A DNA stretch of 64,000 bases from Massilia sp. Root335 (lineage in GTDB: Bacteria; Pseudomonadota; Gammaproteobacteria; Burkholderiales; Burkholderiaceae_D): contig NZ_LMCY01000052.1 of the NCBI RefSeq assembly GCF_001425685.1, positions 291-64,290 of the forward strand, written 5' to 3'. How positions within the stretch are numbered: the first letter of the stretch is position 1; every line of letters begins with the position of its first letter. Of this stretch, positions 57,255-64,000 are shown in pieces. Below the pieces are notes generated by a model. The model ran no database searches, was not told the DNA's origin, and worked only from the letters and a program-made list of their open reading frames with translations. A program made the position numbers and the translations under genes.

Positions 57255-57335
57255 ACCGTTGGATTCAAGTCTCCCCTCCCCATGACGAATGGGTTCACCC
57301 ACGGCGCTGCCACGCAGCCCGTGGGTTTTTCTTTG
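57255..57335 (+). ncRNA. Candidate small RNA ending in an intrinsic terminator
   Basis: An orphan terminator (ACCCACGG and CCGTGGGT arms, then TTTTTCTTT, 57297-57335) follows a second small hairpin (CCCAT/ATGGG, 57290 area) and an unpaired C-rich CTCCCCTCCCC run resembling an anti-Shine-Dalgarno loop. A TTATATT lies at about 57246-57252 at the right distance for a -10. No reading frame precedes it. Promoter and 5' end are guesses. Confidence 0.45.
57297..57332 (+). terminator. Intrinsic terminator
   Basis: A GC-rich stem followed by a T-run, 20 bases beyond the stop of the convergent GNAT gene. It faces right, so it belongs to a plus-strand transcript. Confidence 0.8.
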
Positions 57336-57352
57336 TCCGTTTGCGGAAAGCA

Positions 57353-57844
57353 TCAGGCCCCGGCCAGCGCTTCCAGGGGCGTGCCCGTGACGCGGCAGAT
57401 GCGCCAGTCCGGCAAGATCTCGGCGCCCATCGATTTGTAGAAATTGATCGCAGGCGTGTTCCAGTCCAGCACGGACCACTCGAAACGGCCGCAGCCGCGC
57501 TCGACGGCCAGGCGCGCCAGGTGCTTGAGCATGCGGCTGCCGATGCCCTTGCCACGGTGCGTTTGTCGCACATACAGATCTTCCAGATACAGGCCGCGCT
57601 TGGTGAGGAAGGTCGAGAAATTATGGAAGAACAGCGCGAACGTCACGACTTCGCCGTCGAGCTCGCCGACGATGGCTTCGCAGGCGGGATGGGCGCCGAA
57701 CAAGCCCTCGTGCAATTTTTCTTCTGTCGCCACGACGAGGTGTTCCAGCTTTTCGAACACGGCCAGCTCGACGATCATCGATTGGATGTGGGTAACGTCG
57801 GCCGGCGTGGCGGGGCGGATCGCGAAGGTCGTTTCAAGAGTCAT
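57353..57844 (-). CDS. GNAT-family N-acetyltransferase
   Basis: 163 residues. It has the GNAT core with acetyl-CoA motif A (LYVRQTHRGKGIGSRMLKHLARLA, R/QxxGxG/A) and the C-terminal WNTPAINFYKSMGAE. The N-terminal IRPATPADVTHIQSMIVELAVFEK is typical of the diamine/spermidine acetyltransferase-like group. Its substrate is probably a small amine. The start overlaps the stop of the EamA transporter gene by 4 bp. Confidence 0.9.
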   Translation of the reverse strand: MTLETTFAIRPATPADVTHIQSMIVELAVFEKLEHLVVATEEKLHEGLFGAHPACEAIVGELDGEVVTFALFFHNFSTFLTKRGLYLEDLYVRQTHRGKGIGSRMLKHLARLAVERGCGRFEWSVLDWNTPAINFYKSMGAEILPDWRICRVTGTPLEALAGA

Positions 57845-58782
57845 GGAGTCGTTTCGATTGCATCGTTGAGGTTGACGGATGGGGCCAGCCTGGCGGCCGG
57901 GGCGCGCAAGGCCCAGGCGACGCTGCCCAGGCAGACGGCCATGCCCAGCCATTCGGTGAGGCCGGGCCGGTAATGTTCGAGCTTGATCGACAGCAGCACG
58001 GAGATCACGGGCGTGATGACGCCGATGTACACCGCCTTGTTCGAGCCGATGCGGTTGATCAGCGTGAAGTAGCAGATGAACGCGACGACCGAGCCGAAGA
58101 TCGACAGGTGCAGCAAGCCCAGCACATAGCTGGCCGTGCGCGGAATGATGAAGGCCTGGCCCGTCGCGAGGCACCACGCCGCGACCATGCACGTGCCCCA
58201 GAACATCGACCAGCCCGTCGTGAGCACCAGGTTGCTGGATTCCTCGCGCACCTTGCCGACGACGATGCTGCCGGCCGAGCTGGCGATCGACGCGGCGATG
58301 CCGAGCAGGAGGCCGAAGATGAAATGGCCTTGTCCGCCCTGGTGCAGTTCGCGCAGCGCGTTGCCGATCGCGTGCCAGAACAGCAGCGTGACGCCGGCGA
58401 CCGCGGCCGCGCCCGCGCCCCAGGTGCGGCCGGGAATCGGTGTGCCGAACGCGATGCGCGCGCAGATCGGCGTCCAGAACACCATCAGCGCGAACAGTAC
58501 GGCGACGAGGGCCGAGACGACGTATTGTTCGGCGTTATAGGTGCAGACATACGATACGCAGAACGTGAAGAAGCCTTGCAGCAAGGCCCAGCGCTGCACG
58601 CGCCAGCGCAGCCGCAGCTTGTCGCCGCGCAGCAGGCAGAACGCGAACAGCGCCAGCGACGCGAGCGCGAACCGGTAGACGACCGACACGGCGGGCGGGA
58701 CTTCGCCCAGCTCGAGGGTGATCGCGAAGAAAGTCGATCCCCAGATCAGGGAGGCGATGGTGAACAGGGCGTAGGAGGGCAT
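57841..58782 (-). CDS. EamA/DMT-family transporter
   Basis: 313 residues with ten predicted helices in two EamA repeats (IWGSTFFAITLELGEVPP...; FGLLLGIAASIASSAGSIVVGK). Drug/metabolite transporter superfamily exporters move amino acids or other metabolites. It is cotranscribed with the acetyltransferase. Confidence 0.9.
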   Translation of the reverse strand: MPSYALFTIASLIWGSTFFAITLELGEVPPAVSVVYRFALASLALFAFCLLRGDKLRLRWRVQRWALLQGFFTFCVSYVCTYNAEQYVVSALVAVLFALMVFWTPICARIAFGTPIPGRTWGAGAAAVAGVTLLFWHAIGNALRELHQGGQGHFIFGLLLGIAASIASSAGSIVVGKVREESSNLVLTTGWSMFWGTCMVAAWCLATGQAFIIPRTASYVLGLLHLSIFGSVVAFICYFTLINRIGSNKAVYIGVITPVISVLLSIKLEHYRPGLTEWLGMAVCLGSVAWALRAPAARLAPSVNLNDAIETTP

Positions 58783-58831
58783 CGCGAAAGTATATCGCGA
58801 TCGTCCTCCCGATGTGGCCGGTGGCCAATAC

Positions 58832-59287
58832 TCAGTGCGTCACCCGCGTCGTGTAGCCGTTGCTGAGCAGCCGCACACGCTCGCCCGGCCTGAACATCTC
58901 GTCGGCCGCCTGCGTGATGGAGCGCAGTTCGCCGTTGTCGAGCTTGACGGTGATTTCGAAGCCGGGCCGGTTGTTCGCCTGGTTCTCGACGCGGTTGCCG
59001 ATGATGCCGCCCGCGACGGCGCCCAGGATGCCGACGGCGGCCGAGCCGTTGCCGCCGCCGACCTGGGACCCGCCCAGGCCGCCCAGCGCGGCGCCGGCCA
59101 TCGTGCCGACGCCGGATTCCGGGTTGGCGATGGTGACGTTGCGGACGGATTCCACGGTGCCCATGCGCACCGACTGTTCATTCATCGTCTGGTAGCTGCT
59201 GTAGACGCTGCCCGAGTTCGACGGGCCCGCGCAGGCGGCGAGCAGGGCGGTCAGCGGGACGAGGGCGAGGACGGATAGGCGTTTCAT
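58832..59287 (-). CDS. SlyB-like glycine-zipper outer-membrane lipoprotein
   Basis: 151 residues. The lipoprotein signal peptide ends in LLAAC (Cys at about 19). A glycine-zipper segment (GTMAGAALGGLGGSQVGGG; AVAGGIIGNRVENQ) follows, and the C-terminal domain has ITVKLDNGELRSITQ. SlyB/Pal-zipper proteins stabilise the outer membrane. Start at MKRLS because GGAG is placed before it. Confidence 0.88.
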   Translation of the reverse strand: MKRLSVLALVPLTALLAACAGPSNSGSVYSSYQTMNEQSVRMGTVESVRNVTIANPESGVGTMAGAALGGLGGSQVGGGNGSAAVGILGAVAGGIIGNRVENQANNRPGFEITVKLDNGELRSITQAADEMFRPGERVRLLSNGYTTRVTH

Positions 59288-59311
59288 GGTCGACTCCATT
59301 CAGACTCCAAT

Positions 59312-59749
59312 TCAATAGGCGACATGCAGACGGCGATACAGGAAGCCCAGCACGAACAGCGGACCGATCAGCAGGAAGCGCAGGTCGTCGAAGAACGACG
59401 GCTTCTTGCCTTCGATCTTGTGGCCGATGAACTGGCCGATCCAGGCGACGACGAAGATCGCGATCGACAGCGGCAGCACGGTGAACGGCGGCATCAGCGC
59501 CAGCACGGCCAGCATCACGGCGCTCATCAGGAGCATGCCGAACGCGAACGGCGGCGACAGCCGGAAGTAATACACGAGCGCCGCGAGCACGGCGACCACG
59601 GCAAGCAGAGGGTGGATGCTCCACAGGATGCCCAGCAAGGTGAACACGATCACGGGCACGCACACAAAATGGATCAGCTCGTTGGTCGGGTTGCGGTGGC
59701 TGTCGCTGTATTGGTCGAGCAGCACGTCGATGGTGCGCGGCTGGGTCAT
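59312..59749 (-). CDS. Mpo1-like membrane protein (DUF962)
   Basis: 145 residues, about four helices. The family hallmarks are visible: SHRNPTNELIHFVCVPVIVF with conserved His/Asn, WIGQFIGHKIEGKKPSFFDDLRFLLIGPLF. The eukaryotic relative Mpo1 is an Fe-dependent dioxygenase acting on 2-hydroxy fatty acids. The bacterial role is unproven. Just upstream of the lipoprotein gene, same strand. Confidence 0.88.
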   Translation of the reverse strand: MTQPRTIDVLLDQYSDSHRNPTNELIHFVCVPVIVFTLLGILWSIHPLLAVVAVLAALVYYFRLSPPFAFGMLLMSAVMLAVLALMPPFTVLPLSIAIFVVAWIGQFIGHKIEGKKPSFFDDLRFLLIGPLFVLGFLYRRLHVAY

Positions 59750-59794
59750 CGGGGTCTCCGGTCCGTTATTGTGTTTTCGATTCTACACTCGGTT

Positions 59795-60760
59795 TCATGC
59801 CGTGAGCGGGACCAGCAACGGCGCCGGCGCGCCCTGCACGCGCGGCATCGCCCCCATGTGCATATACGGGTTCGCGGCGAACAATTCGGCCACCCACTCG
59901 ACGAACACGCGCACCTTGGCGGACAGGTGGCGGTTCTGCGGATACACGAGGTGGACCGGCACCGCATCGCTGCGCCAGTCCGCCAGTACCTGCACCATGC
60001 GCCCGGCCTCCACGTGCTTGTCGAGCATGTAATCGGTCATCTGGATGACGCCGAGGCCCGCCAGTCCGGCTTCGACGTAGGCGTTGGAATCGTTCAGCGC
60101 GATCACGCCGCGCATCGGCACTTCGATGCGTTCGTCGCCGCGGCTGAAATCCCAGTCGTAGATCTTGCCCGTCTTGGCCGAGAAATAATTGACGCAGCGG
60201 TGGCGGTCGAGGTCGCGCGGATGCTGCGGCATGCCGTAGCGCGCGATGTACCCGGGCGACGCCGCCGTCAGGAAGTTGAGGACGCCGACGCGCCGTGCGA
60301 TCAGGCTCGTATCGGTCAACGTGCCGCCGCGCACGGCGCAGTCGACGCCTTCCTCGACGAGGTCGACGGGACGGTCCGAGCTGCCCAGCTCCAGCATGAT
60401 GTCCGGATAGCGCTCGAAGAACGCGGGCAGGGCGGGCACGAGGATCTCGCTCGACAACCCCGTCGGCGCGTCCACGCGCAGCCGGCCGCTGGGCGACAGG
60501 CGCGTGCGCGACAGCGATTCCTCGGCGTCGCGCACGTCGGACAGGATGCGCAGGCACCGTTCGTAATAGGCGGCGCCGTCCGTCGTCACCGTCACCTGGC
60601 GCGTGGTCCGGTGCAGCAGCTTGGCCGACAGCGCCGCCTCGAGCGCCTGCACGAGCGTCGATACCGTCGCCTTGGGCAGGTTCATCAAGTCGGCCGCGCG
60701 CGTAAAGCTGCCGGCATCGACGACCTGCACGAAGACTTCCATGGCTTGTAACTTGTTCAT
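59795..60760 (-). CDS. LysR-family transcriptional regulator
   Basis: 321 residues. The N-terminal helix-turn-helix (MEVFVQVVDAGSFTRAADLMNLPKATVSTLVQALEAAL) precedes a periplasmic-binding-like effector domain. It is divergent from the RND efflux operon and separated from it by a 185-base region with a LysR-type palindrome, so it is the likely activator. MexT of Pseudomonas is a functional analogue, not necessarily an orthologue. Confidence 0.9.
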   Translation of the reverse strand: MNKLQAMEVFVQVVDAGSFTRAADLMNLPKATVSTLVQALEAALSAKLLHRTTRQVTVTTDGAAYYERCLRILSDVRDAEESLSRTRLSPSGRLRVDAPTGLSSEILVPALPAFFERYPDIMLELGSSDRPVDLVEEGVDCAVRGGTLTDTSLIARRVGVLNFLTAASPGYIARYGMPQHPRDLDRHRCVNYFSAKTGKIYDWDFSRGDERIEVPMRGVIALNDSNAYVEAGLAGLGVIQMTDYMLDKHVEAGRMVQVLADWRSDAVPVHLVYPQNRHLSAKVRVFVEWVAELFAANPYMHMGAMPRVQGAPAPLLVPLTA

Positions 60761-60819
60761 GACACAACCTTGTCTGTAAGGACACCCTTGAAGTCGGGTT
60801 TTGATCGCGAGTATGCATG

Positions 60820-60841
60820 ATTGTTCAAAAATCTGAACAAT
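60820..60841. promoter_or_regulatory. Perfect 8-6-8 inverted repeat, candidate LysR site
   Basis: ATTGTTCA and TGAACAAT around a 6-base AT-rich spacer, in the shared LysR/efflux promoter region. It fits the T-N11-A scheme of LysR binding boxes. Confidence 0.65.
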
Positions 60842-60945
60842 GGATTCGCAAATGGACTATTTATTGGATTGTAGATGAAGACTATAGTGTCGGTACGGTA
60901 GCTGGTAAATGCGATATTTGTAAAACCCAACGACAGGAGCGGATC

Positions 60946-61161
60946 ATGAAAGCGCATCGCGATGCAGTCGCGGCAGTGTTCGGACTGGTGCTCGGCGTGG
61001 CGGCCATGGCAGGCACGGTACTCACCGACGAGTACGCGCATGCGGCCGGTGCCGAGGCGCGCGGCTACGATGCGCTGTTCCACGTCGTCGCGACGGGCGA
61101 ACAATGCGGTGCGAACGCGATCCCGGCCGTGCTGGTGGCGTCCAACGAGGCCGTGCGATGA
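60946..61161 (+). CDS. Small exported hypothetical protein of the efflux operon
   Basis: 71 residues with an N-terminal hydrophobic segment (AVAAVFGLVLGVAAMAGTVL), a likely signal or membrane anchor, then a short polar tail with one Cys. CAGGAG precedes the ATG. Its stop overlaps the start of the esterase-like gene (ATGA). No family recognised. Confidence 0.6.
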   Translation: MKAHRDAVAAVFGLVLGVAAMAGTVLTDEYAHAAGAEARGYDALFHVVATGEQCGANAIPAVLVASNEAVR

Positions 61162-62018
61162 CCGTCGCGCGCAAGCTGGAGAACGGCCATACGCTGGCGG
61201 TACGTGACCTGCAGGTCGTAGGCGCGGAACGACCGCTGGCGGCGCGCCTGTACAAGGCGGCGGTCGACGGCAAGCGCGACGTGCTGATCGTGTTCTTCCA
61301 CGGCGGCGGCTTCGTCGACGGCGACCTGGAATGCTCGGACCCGTTCCTGCGCCACCTGGCCGAGGCGAGCGGTTACCCGGTGGTGCTGTCGTCGGCCTAT
61401 ACGCTGGCGACGGAGAAGCCGTTCCCGGCCGCCGCCGAGGATGCGCATGCCGTGCTGATGTGGGCAAAGAAGAATAAGAGCAAGCTCGGCTGGACGGGCA
61501 AGCGCATGCTGGTCGCGGGCATCGAGGCGGGCGCGAACCTCGCCGCCGTGTGCGCCCTGATGGCGCGCGACCGGGGGGCGCCGCAACTGGCCGGCCAGAT
61601 CCTGCTGATGCCGATGCTGGACCCGGGCCTGTCGACCTGCTCGATGCGCGAGATGCCGACCTGCTCCGAGCGGGCGAAGGTGTTCGACGAGTGCGCCGCC
61701 GCCTACCGGGGTTATCTGCCGCACGCGGCCGACCGCAGCCATCCGTATGCATCGCCGCTGCAGTCGAGCCGTTTGAAGAATCTGCCGCCGGCCTTGATCC
61801 TGTCGATCGAGGACGACCCGCTGCGCGACGAAGCGGAAGCCTACGGCGGCAAACTGATCCAGTCGGGCGTGCCGACGACGGTCAGGCGCTTGCAGGCGGA
61901 ACAAGGCCTGCAAGAACCGAATGCACGCAATACGTGTGCCTGTCGGGGCCACGCATTAAGCGAGATCGCCAACTTCATTGCCGGACTCGACGAGGAAGAA
62001 GAGCCGGCCAGTTGTTGA
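61158..62018 (+). CDS. Alpha/beta-hydrolase (HSL family) lacking the nucleophile serine
   Basis: 286 residues. The oxyanion HGGG motif (H48-G51) and downstream DDPLRDEAEAYG (acid position) place it in the hormone-sensitive-lipase family. However, the expected GDSAGG nucleophile elbow reads G121-I-E123-A-G-A, with Glu for Ser. It is therefore probably non-hydrolytic or mechanistically different. It is coupled to the 71-residue gene and 140 bp before the RND adaptor, so a role in sensing or binding the pump's substrate is conceivable. The C-terminus is Glu-rich with three Cys nearby. Confidence 0.8.
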   Translation: MTVARKLENGHTLAVRDLQVVGAERPLAARLYKAAVDGKRDVLIVFFHGGGFVDGDLECSDPFLRHLAEASGYPVVLSSAYTLATEKPFPAAAEDAHAVLMWAKKNKSKLGWTGKRMLVAGIEAGANLAAVCALMARDRGAPQLAGQILLMPMLDPGLSTCSMREMPTCSERAKVFDECAAAYRGYLPHAADRSHPYASPLQSSRLKNLPPALILSIEDDPLRDEAEAYGGKLIQSGVPTTVRRLQAEQGLQEPNARNTCACRGHALSEIANFIAGLDEEEEPASC

Positions 62019-62157
62019 TCCCGCGGATCAAGTAATCCACCACCCACGATAAAAACGTGCCCTTGAGGCACGGGAGACCTGTCTTTTCCTGAAGAAGCCT
62101 GGGAAGGACCGTTTTCGTCCAATCATTAATAAATAGTTAATAACCGGAGGGCTAACC

Positions 62158-63369
62158 ATGAAACCGATTCAACAATTCCAGATGGCTGTGCGTCCCGTCG
62201 TGCTGGCGCTGGGTGCCGCAGGCATCGCGGCCCTGATCGCGGGCTGCTCGGACGCAACCGGCAAGGCCGCCGAAGCGCAGACCCAGGCGCAGGCCGGTCC
62301 GCCGGTGTCGGCCGCGACCGTGCTCGAGAAGTCGATCGCCGAAACCCAGGAATTCTCGGGCCGCCTGGAAGCCATCGAGCACGTCGAGATCCGTCCGCGC
62401 GTGTCCGGCTATATCACGGCCGTCAACTTCAAGCCGGGCGCGGAAGTCAAGAAAGGCGACGTGCTGTTCGTGATCGATCCGCGTCCGTACCAGGCCGAAG
62501 CCGAGCGCGCCGAGGCGGCCGCGAAATCCGCCCGCGCCAAGGCCGACCTGGCCCGCACCGAACTGGCCCGCGCCGAGCGCCTGCTGGGCGACAAGGCGAT
62601 CGCGCAGCGCGAATACGACGCGAGCCTGTCCAGCCAGAAGGAACTCGACGCCAACGCGCGCGCCGCGGAAGCGCAGGCCCAGGCGGCGCGCCTGAACCTG
62701 TCGTACACCCGCATCATCTCGCCGATCGACGGTCGCGTGTCGAAGGCCGAGATCACCCTCGGCAACCTGGTCGACGCGTCGAACGTGCTGACGTCCGTCG
62801 TGTCGCTGGACCGCATCTACGCCAGCTTCGACGGCGACGAGGAAACCTACCTGCGCGTCGCCAAGCTGGCCCACGACGGTCAAGCGGTGCCGGTGAACGT
62901 GGGCCTCGTCAACGAGGACGGCTACCCGCACCAGGGCAAGCTGGAATTCGTCGACAACCAGCTCGACGCGCAGACCGGTTCCGTGCGCATGCGCGCCACG
63001 TTCGAGAACAAGGACCGCGCCATGGCGCCCGGCCTGTTCGCCCGCGTGCAGATCGGCGGCGGCGACGCGAAGCCCGCCCTGTTGATCACGGACCGCGCGA
63101 TCGGCACGGACCAGAGCCACAAGTTCGTGTTCGTCGTGGGCGCGGACGGCAAGGCCGAGTATCGCGAAGTGAAGCTCGGCCCCGTCGTCGACGGCCTGCG
63201 CGTGGTGCGCACCGGCCTGAAACCGGGCGAGAAGATCGTCGTCAACGGCCTGCAGCGCGTGCGTCCGGGTTCGCCCATCACGGCGCAGATGGTGCCGATG
63301 GTCGCGACGCTCGATACGGGCAAGGCGCCCGCCAAGGATGCGGCGCTGGCCATGGCAGACAGCAAATAA
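62158..63369 (+). CDS. RND efflux periplasmic adaptor, MexE-like
   Basis: 403 residues. A lipoprotein signal (ALIAGC) is followed by lipoyl-like halves (RVSGYITAVNFKPGAEVKKGD), a coiled-coil hairpin with TELARAERLLGDKAIAQREYD, and beta-barrel and membrane-proximal domains (ISPIDGRVSKAEITLGNLV; GLFARVQIGG). It links the inner-membrane pump to an outer-membrane channel. The pump gene starts 12 bp downstream. Confidence 0.95.
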   Translation: MKPIQQFQMAVRPVVLALGAAGIAALIAGCSDATGKAAEAQTQAQAGPPVSAATVLEKSIAETQEFSGRLEAIEHVEIRPRVSGYITAVNFKPGAEVKKGDVLFVIDPRPYQAEAERAEAAAKSARAKADLARTELARAERLLGDKAIAQREYDASLSSQKELDANARAAEAQAQAARLNLSYTRIISPIDGRVSKAEITLGNLVDASNVLTSVVSLDRIYASFDGDEETYLRVAKLAHDGQAVPVNVGLVNEDGYPHQGKLEFVDNQLDAQTGSVRMRATFENKDRAMAPGLFARVQIGGGDAKPALLITDRAIGTDQSHKFVFVVGADGKAEYREVKLGPVVDGLRVVRTGLKPGEKIVVNGLQRVRPGSPITAQMVPMVATLDTGKAPAKDAALAMADSK

Positions 63370-63381
63370 GGACAAGAACAC

Positions 63382-64000
63382 ATGAACATCTCACGCTTTT
63401 TCGTCGACAAGCCGATCTTCGCGGCCGTGCTGTCGGTGCTGGTCTTCGTGGCCGGCCTCATCTCGATCTTCGAGTTGCCGATCTCGGAGTACCCCGACGT
63501 CGTGCCGCCCTCCGTGGTGGTGCGTGCCCAGTACCCGGGCGCCAACCCGAAGGTCATCGCGGAAACCGTCGCCACGCCGCTGGAGCAGGAAATCAACGGC
63601 GTCGAAAACATGCTGTACATGACGTCGCAAAACACGTCGGACGGCGCGCTGATGCTGACGGTGACCTTCAAGATCGGCACCAACGTCGAGCAGGCCGAGA
63701 CGGCCGTGCAGAACCGCGTCCAGCGCGCGCTCCCGCGCCTGCCGGACGAGGTGCGCCAGATCGGCGTCACGACGGTCAAGAGCTCGCCCAACATCACGAT
63801 GGTGGTGCACCTGAAATCGCCGGACGGCCGCTATGACGACCTGTACCTGCGCAACTACGCGACGCTGAACGTCAAGGACGAACTGGCGCGCATCAACGGC
63901 ATGGGCGAAGTCCAGCTGTTCGGTTCGGGCGACTACGCCATGCGCGTCTGGCTCGATCCGCAGAAGGTCGCCGCGCGCAACCTGACCGCCGGCGACGTCG
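63382..64000 (+). CDS. RND efflux inner-membrane pump, MexF-like (partial at window edge)
   Basis: The first 206 residues of a HAE1-type resistance-nodulation-division transporter: MNISRFFVDKPIFAAVLSVL (first membrane helix), SEYPDVVPPSVVV, NGVENMLYMTSQ, ALPRLPDEVRQIGV and GMGEVQLFGSGDYAMRVWLD. It runs beyond the window. It exports drugs or aromatic compounds with proton antiport. Confidence 0.95.
   Translation, partial: MNISRFFVDKPIFAAVLSVLVFVAGLISIFELPISEYPDVVPPSVVVRAQYPGANPKVIAETVATPLEQEINGVENMLYMTSQNTSDGALMLTVTFKIGTNVEQAETAVQNRVQRALPRLPDEVRQIGVTTVKSSPNITMVVHLKSPDGRYDDLYLRNYATLNVKDELARINGMGEVQLFGSGDYAMRVWLDPQKVAARNLTAGDV

Overview
The window is a chromosomal segment of a high-GC betaproteobacterium. 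Family-level resemblance of the housekeeping proteins, the PEP-CTERM proteins, the histidine-utilisation layout and the dispersed GTGGGCAC/GGGTGGACGGC palindromes suggest Oxalobacteraceae, probably Massilia/Telluria-like. That assignment is inference from recall and was not tested by a search.

Layout. 0-6 kb: an ArsR/SmtB-type metal sensor with a cation diffusion facilitator, an M16 peptidase, a secreted metallophosphoesterase and PncC. 6-11.3 kb: a signalling operon of a YfiR-like periplasmic protein, a hybrid histidine kinase and a REC-PAS-GGDEF-EAL-REC protein. 11.4-16.5 kb: thiL, an AraC regulator, a divergent AhpD-like protein and a maeB-type malic enzyme. 16.8-21.3 kb: a compact GDP-D-rhamnose and glycosyltransferase cluster (gmd, rmd, two GT4 enzymes). 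21.3-25.8 kb: an HD-GYP response regulator overlapping a large MHYT-PAS-kinase-REC-Hpt sensor. 26-27.6 kb: a solute-binding protein and a PEP-CTERM protein.

The accessory region is about 27.8-32.9 kb. It ends at an intact tRNA-Leu(CAA) on the minus strand. Two shorter copies of that tRNA's 3' end lie to its left, each followed in the minus direction by an intrinsic terminator. They look like attachment-site scars of decayed integrated elements. Between them are a PAAR spike protein, an XAC2610-like periplasmic inhibitor, a GH19 peptidoglycan hydrolase (a likely antibacterial effector/immunity/spike set), a truncated methyltransferase stub and an AbiEi/AbiEii toxin-antitoxin pair. A second, smaller interval holds a 139-residue orphan.

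33-41 kb is mostly housekeeping: a KimA-like permease, a PEP-CTERM protein, an ArnT-like glycosyltransferase, rpmE (type B), rho and trxA. 41-57 kb is the histidine-degradation region: hutC (repressor), then ada, a 2OG-Fe(II) oxygenase, a REP-associated transposase bounded by 25-bp inverted repeats, a Tat-exported protein, a GST and an exported amidohydrolase, followed by hutUHGFDI. A HutC-type operator sits inside the hutU promoter, and the presence of hutF and hutG shows the five-step route to glutamate plus formate. Just downstream, a fused solute-binding/permease protein carries an in-frame insertion of a dispersed palindromic element. 57-64 kb: a possible small RNA, a GNAT/EamA pair, a SlyB-like lipoprotein, an Mpo1-like membrane protein, and a LysR regulator divergent from an RND efflux operon. 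The operon begins with a 71-residue protein and an esterase-like protein whose nucleophile serine is replaced by glutamate, and it runs off the right edge.
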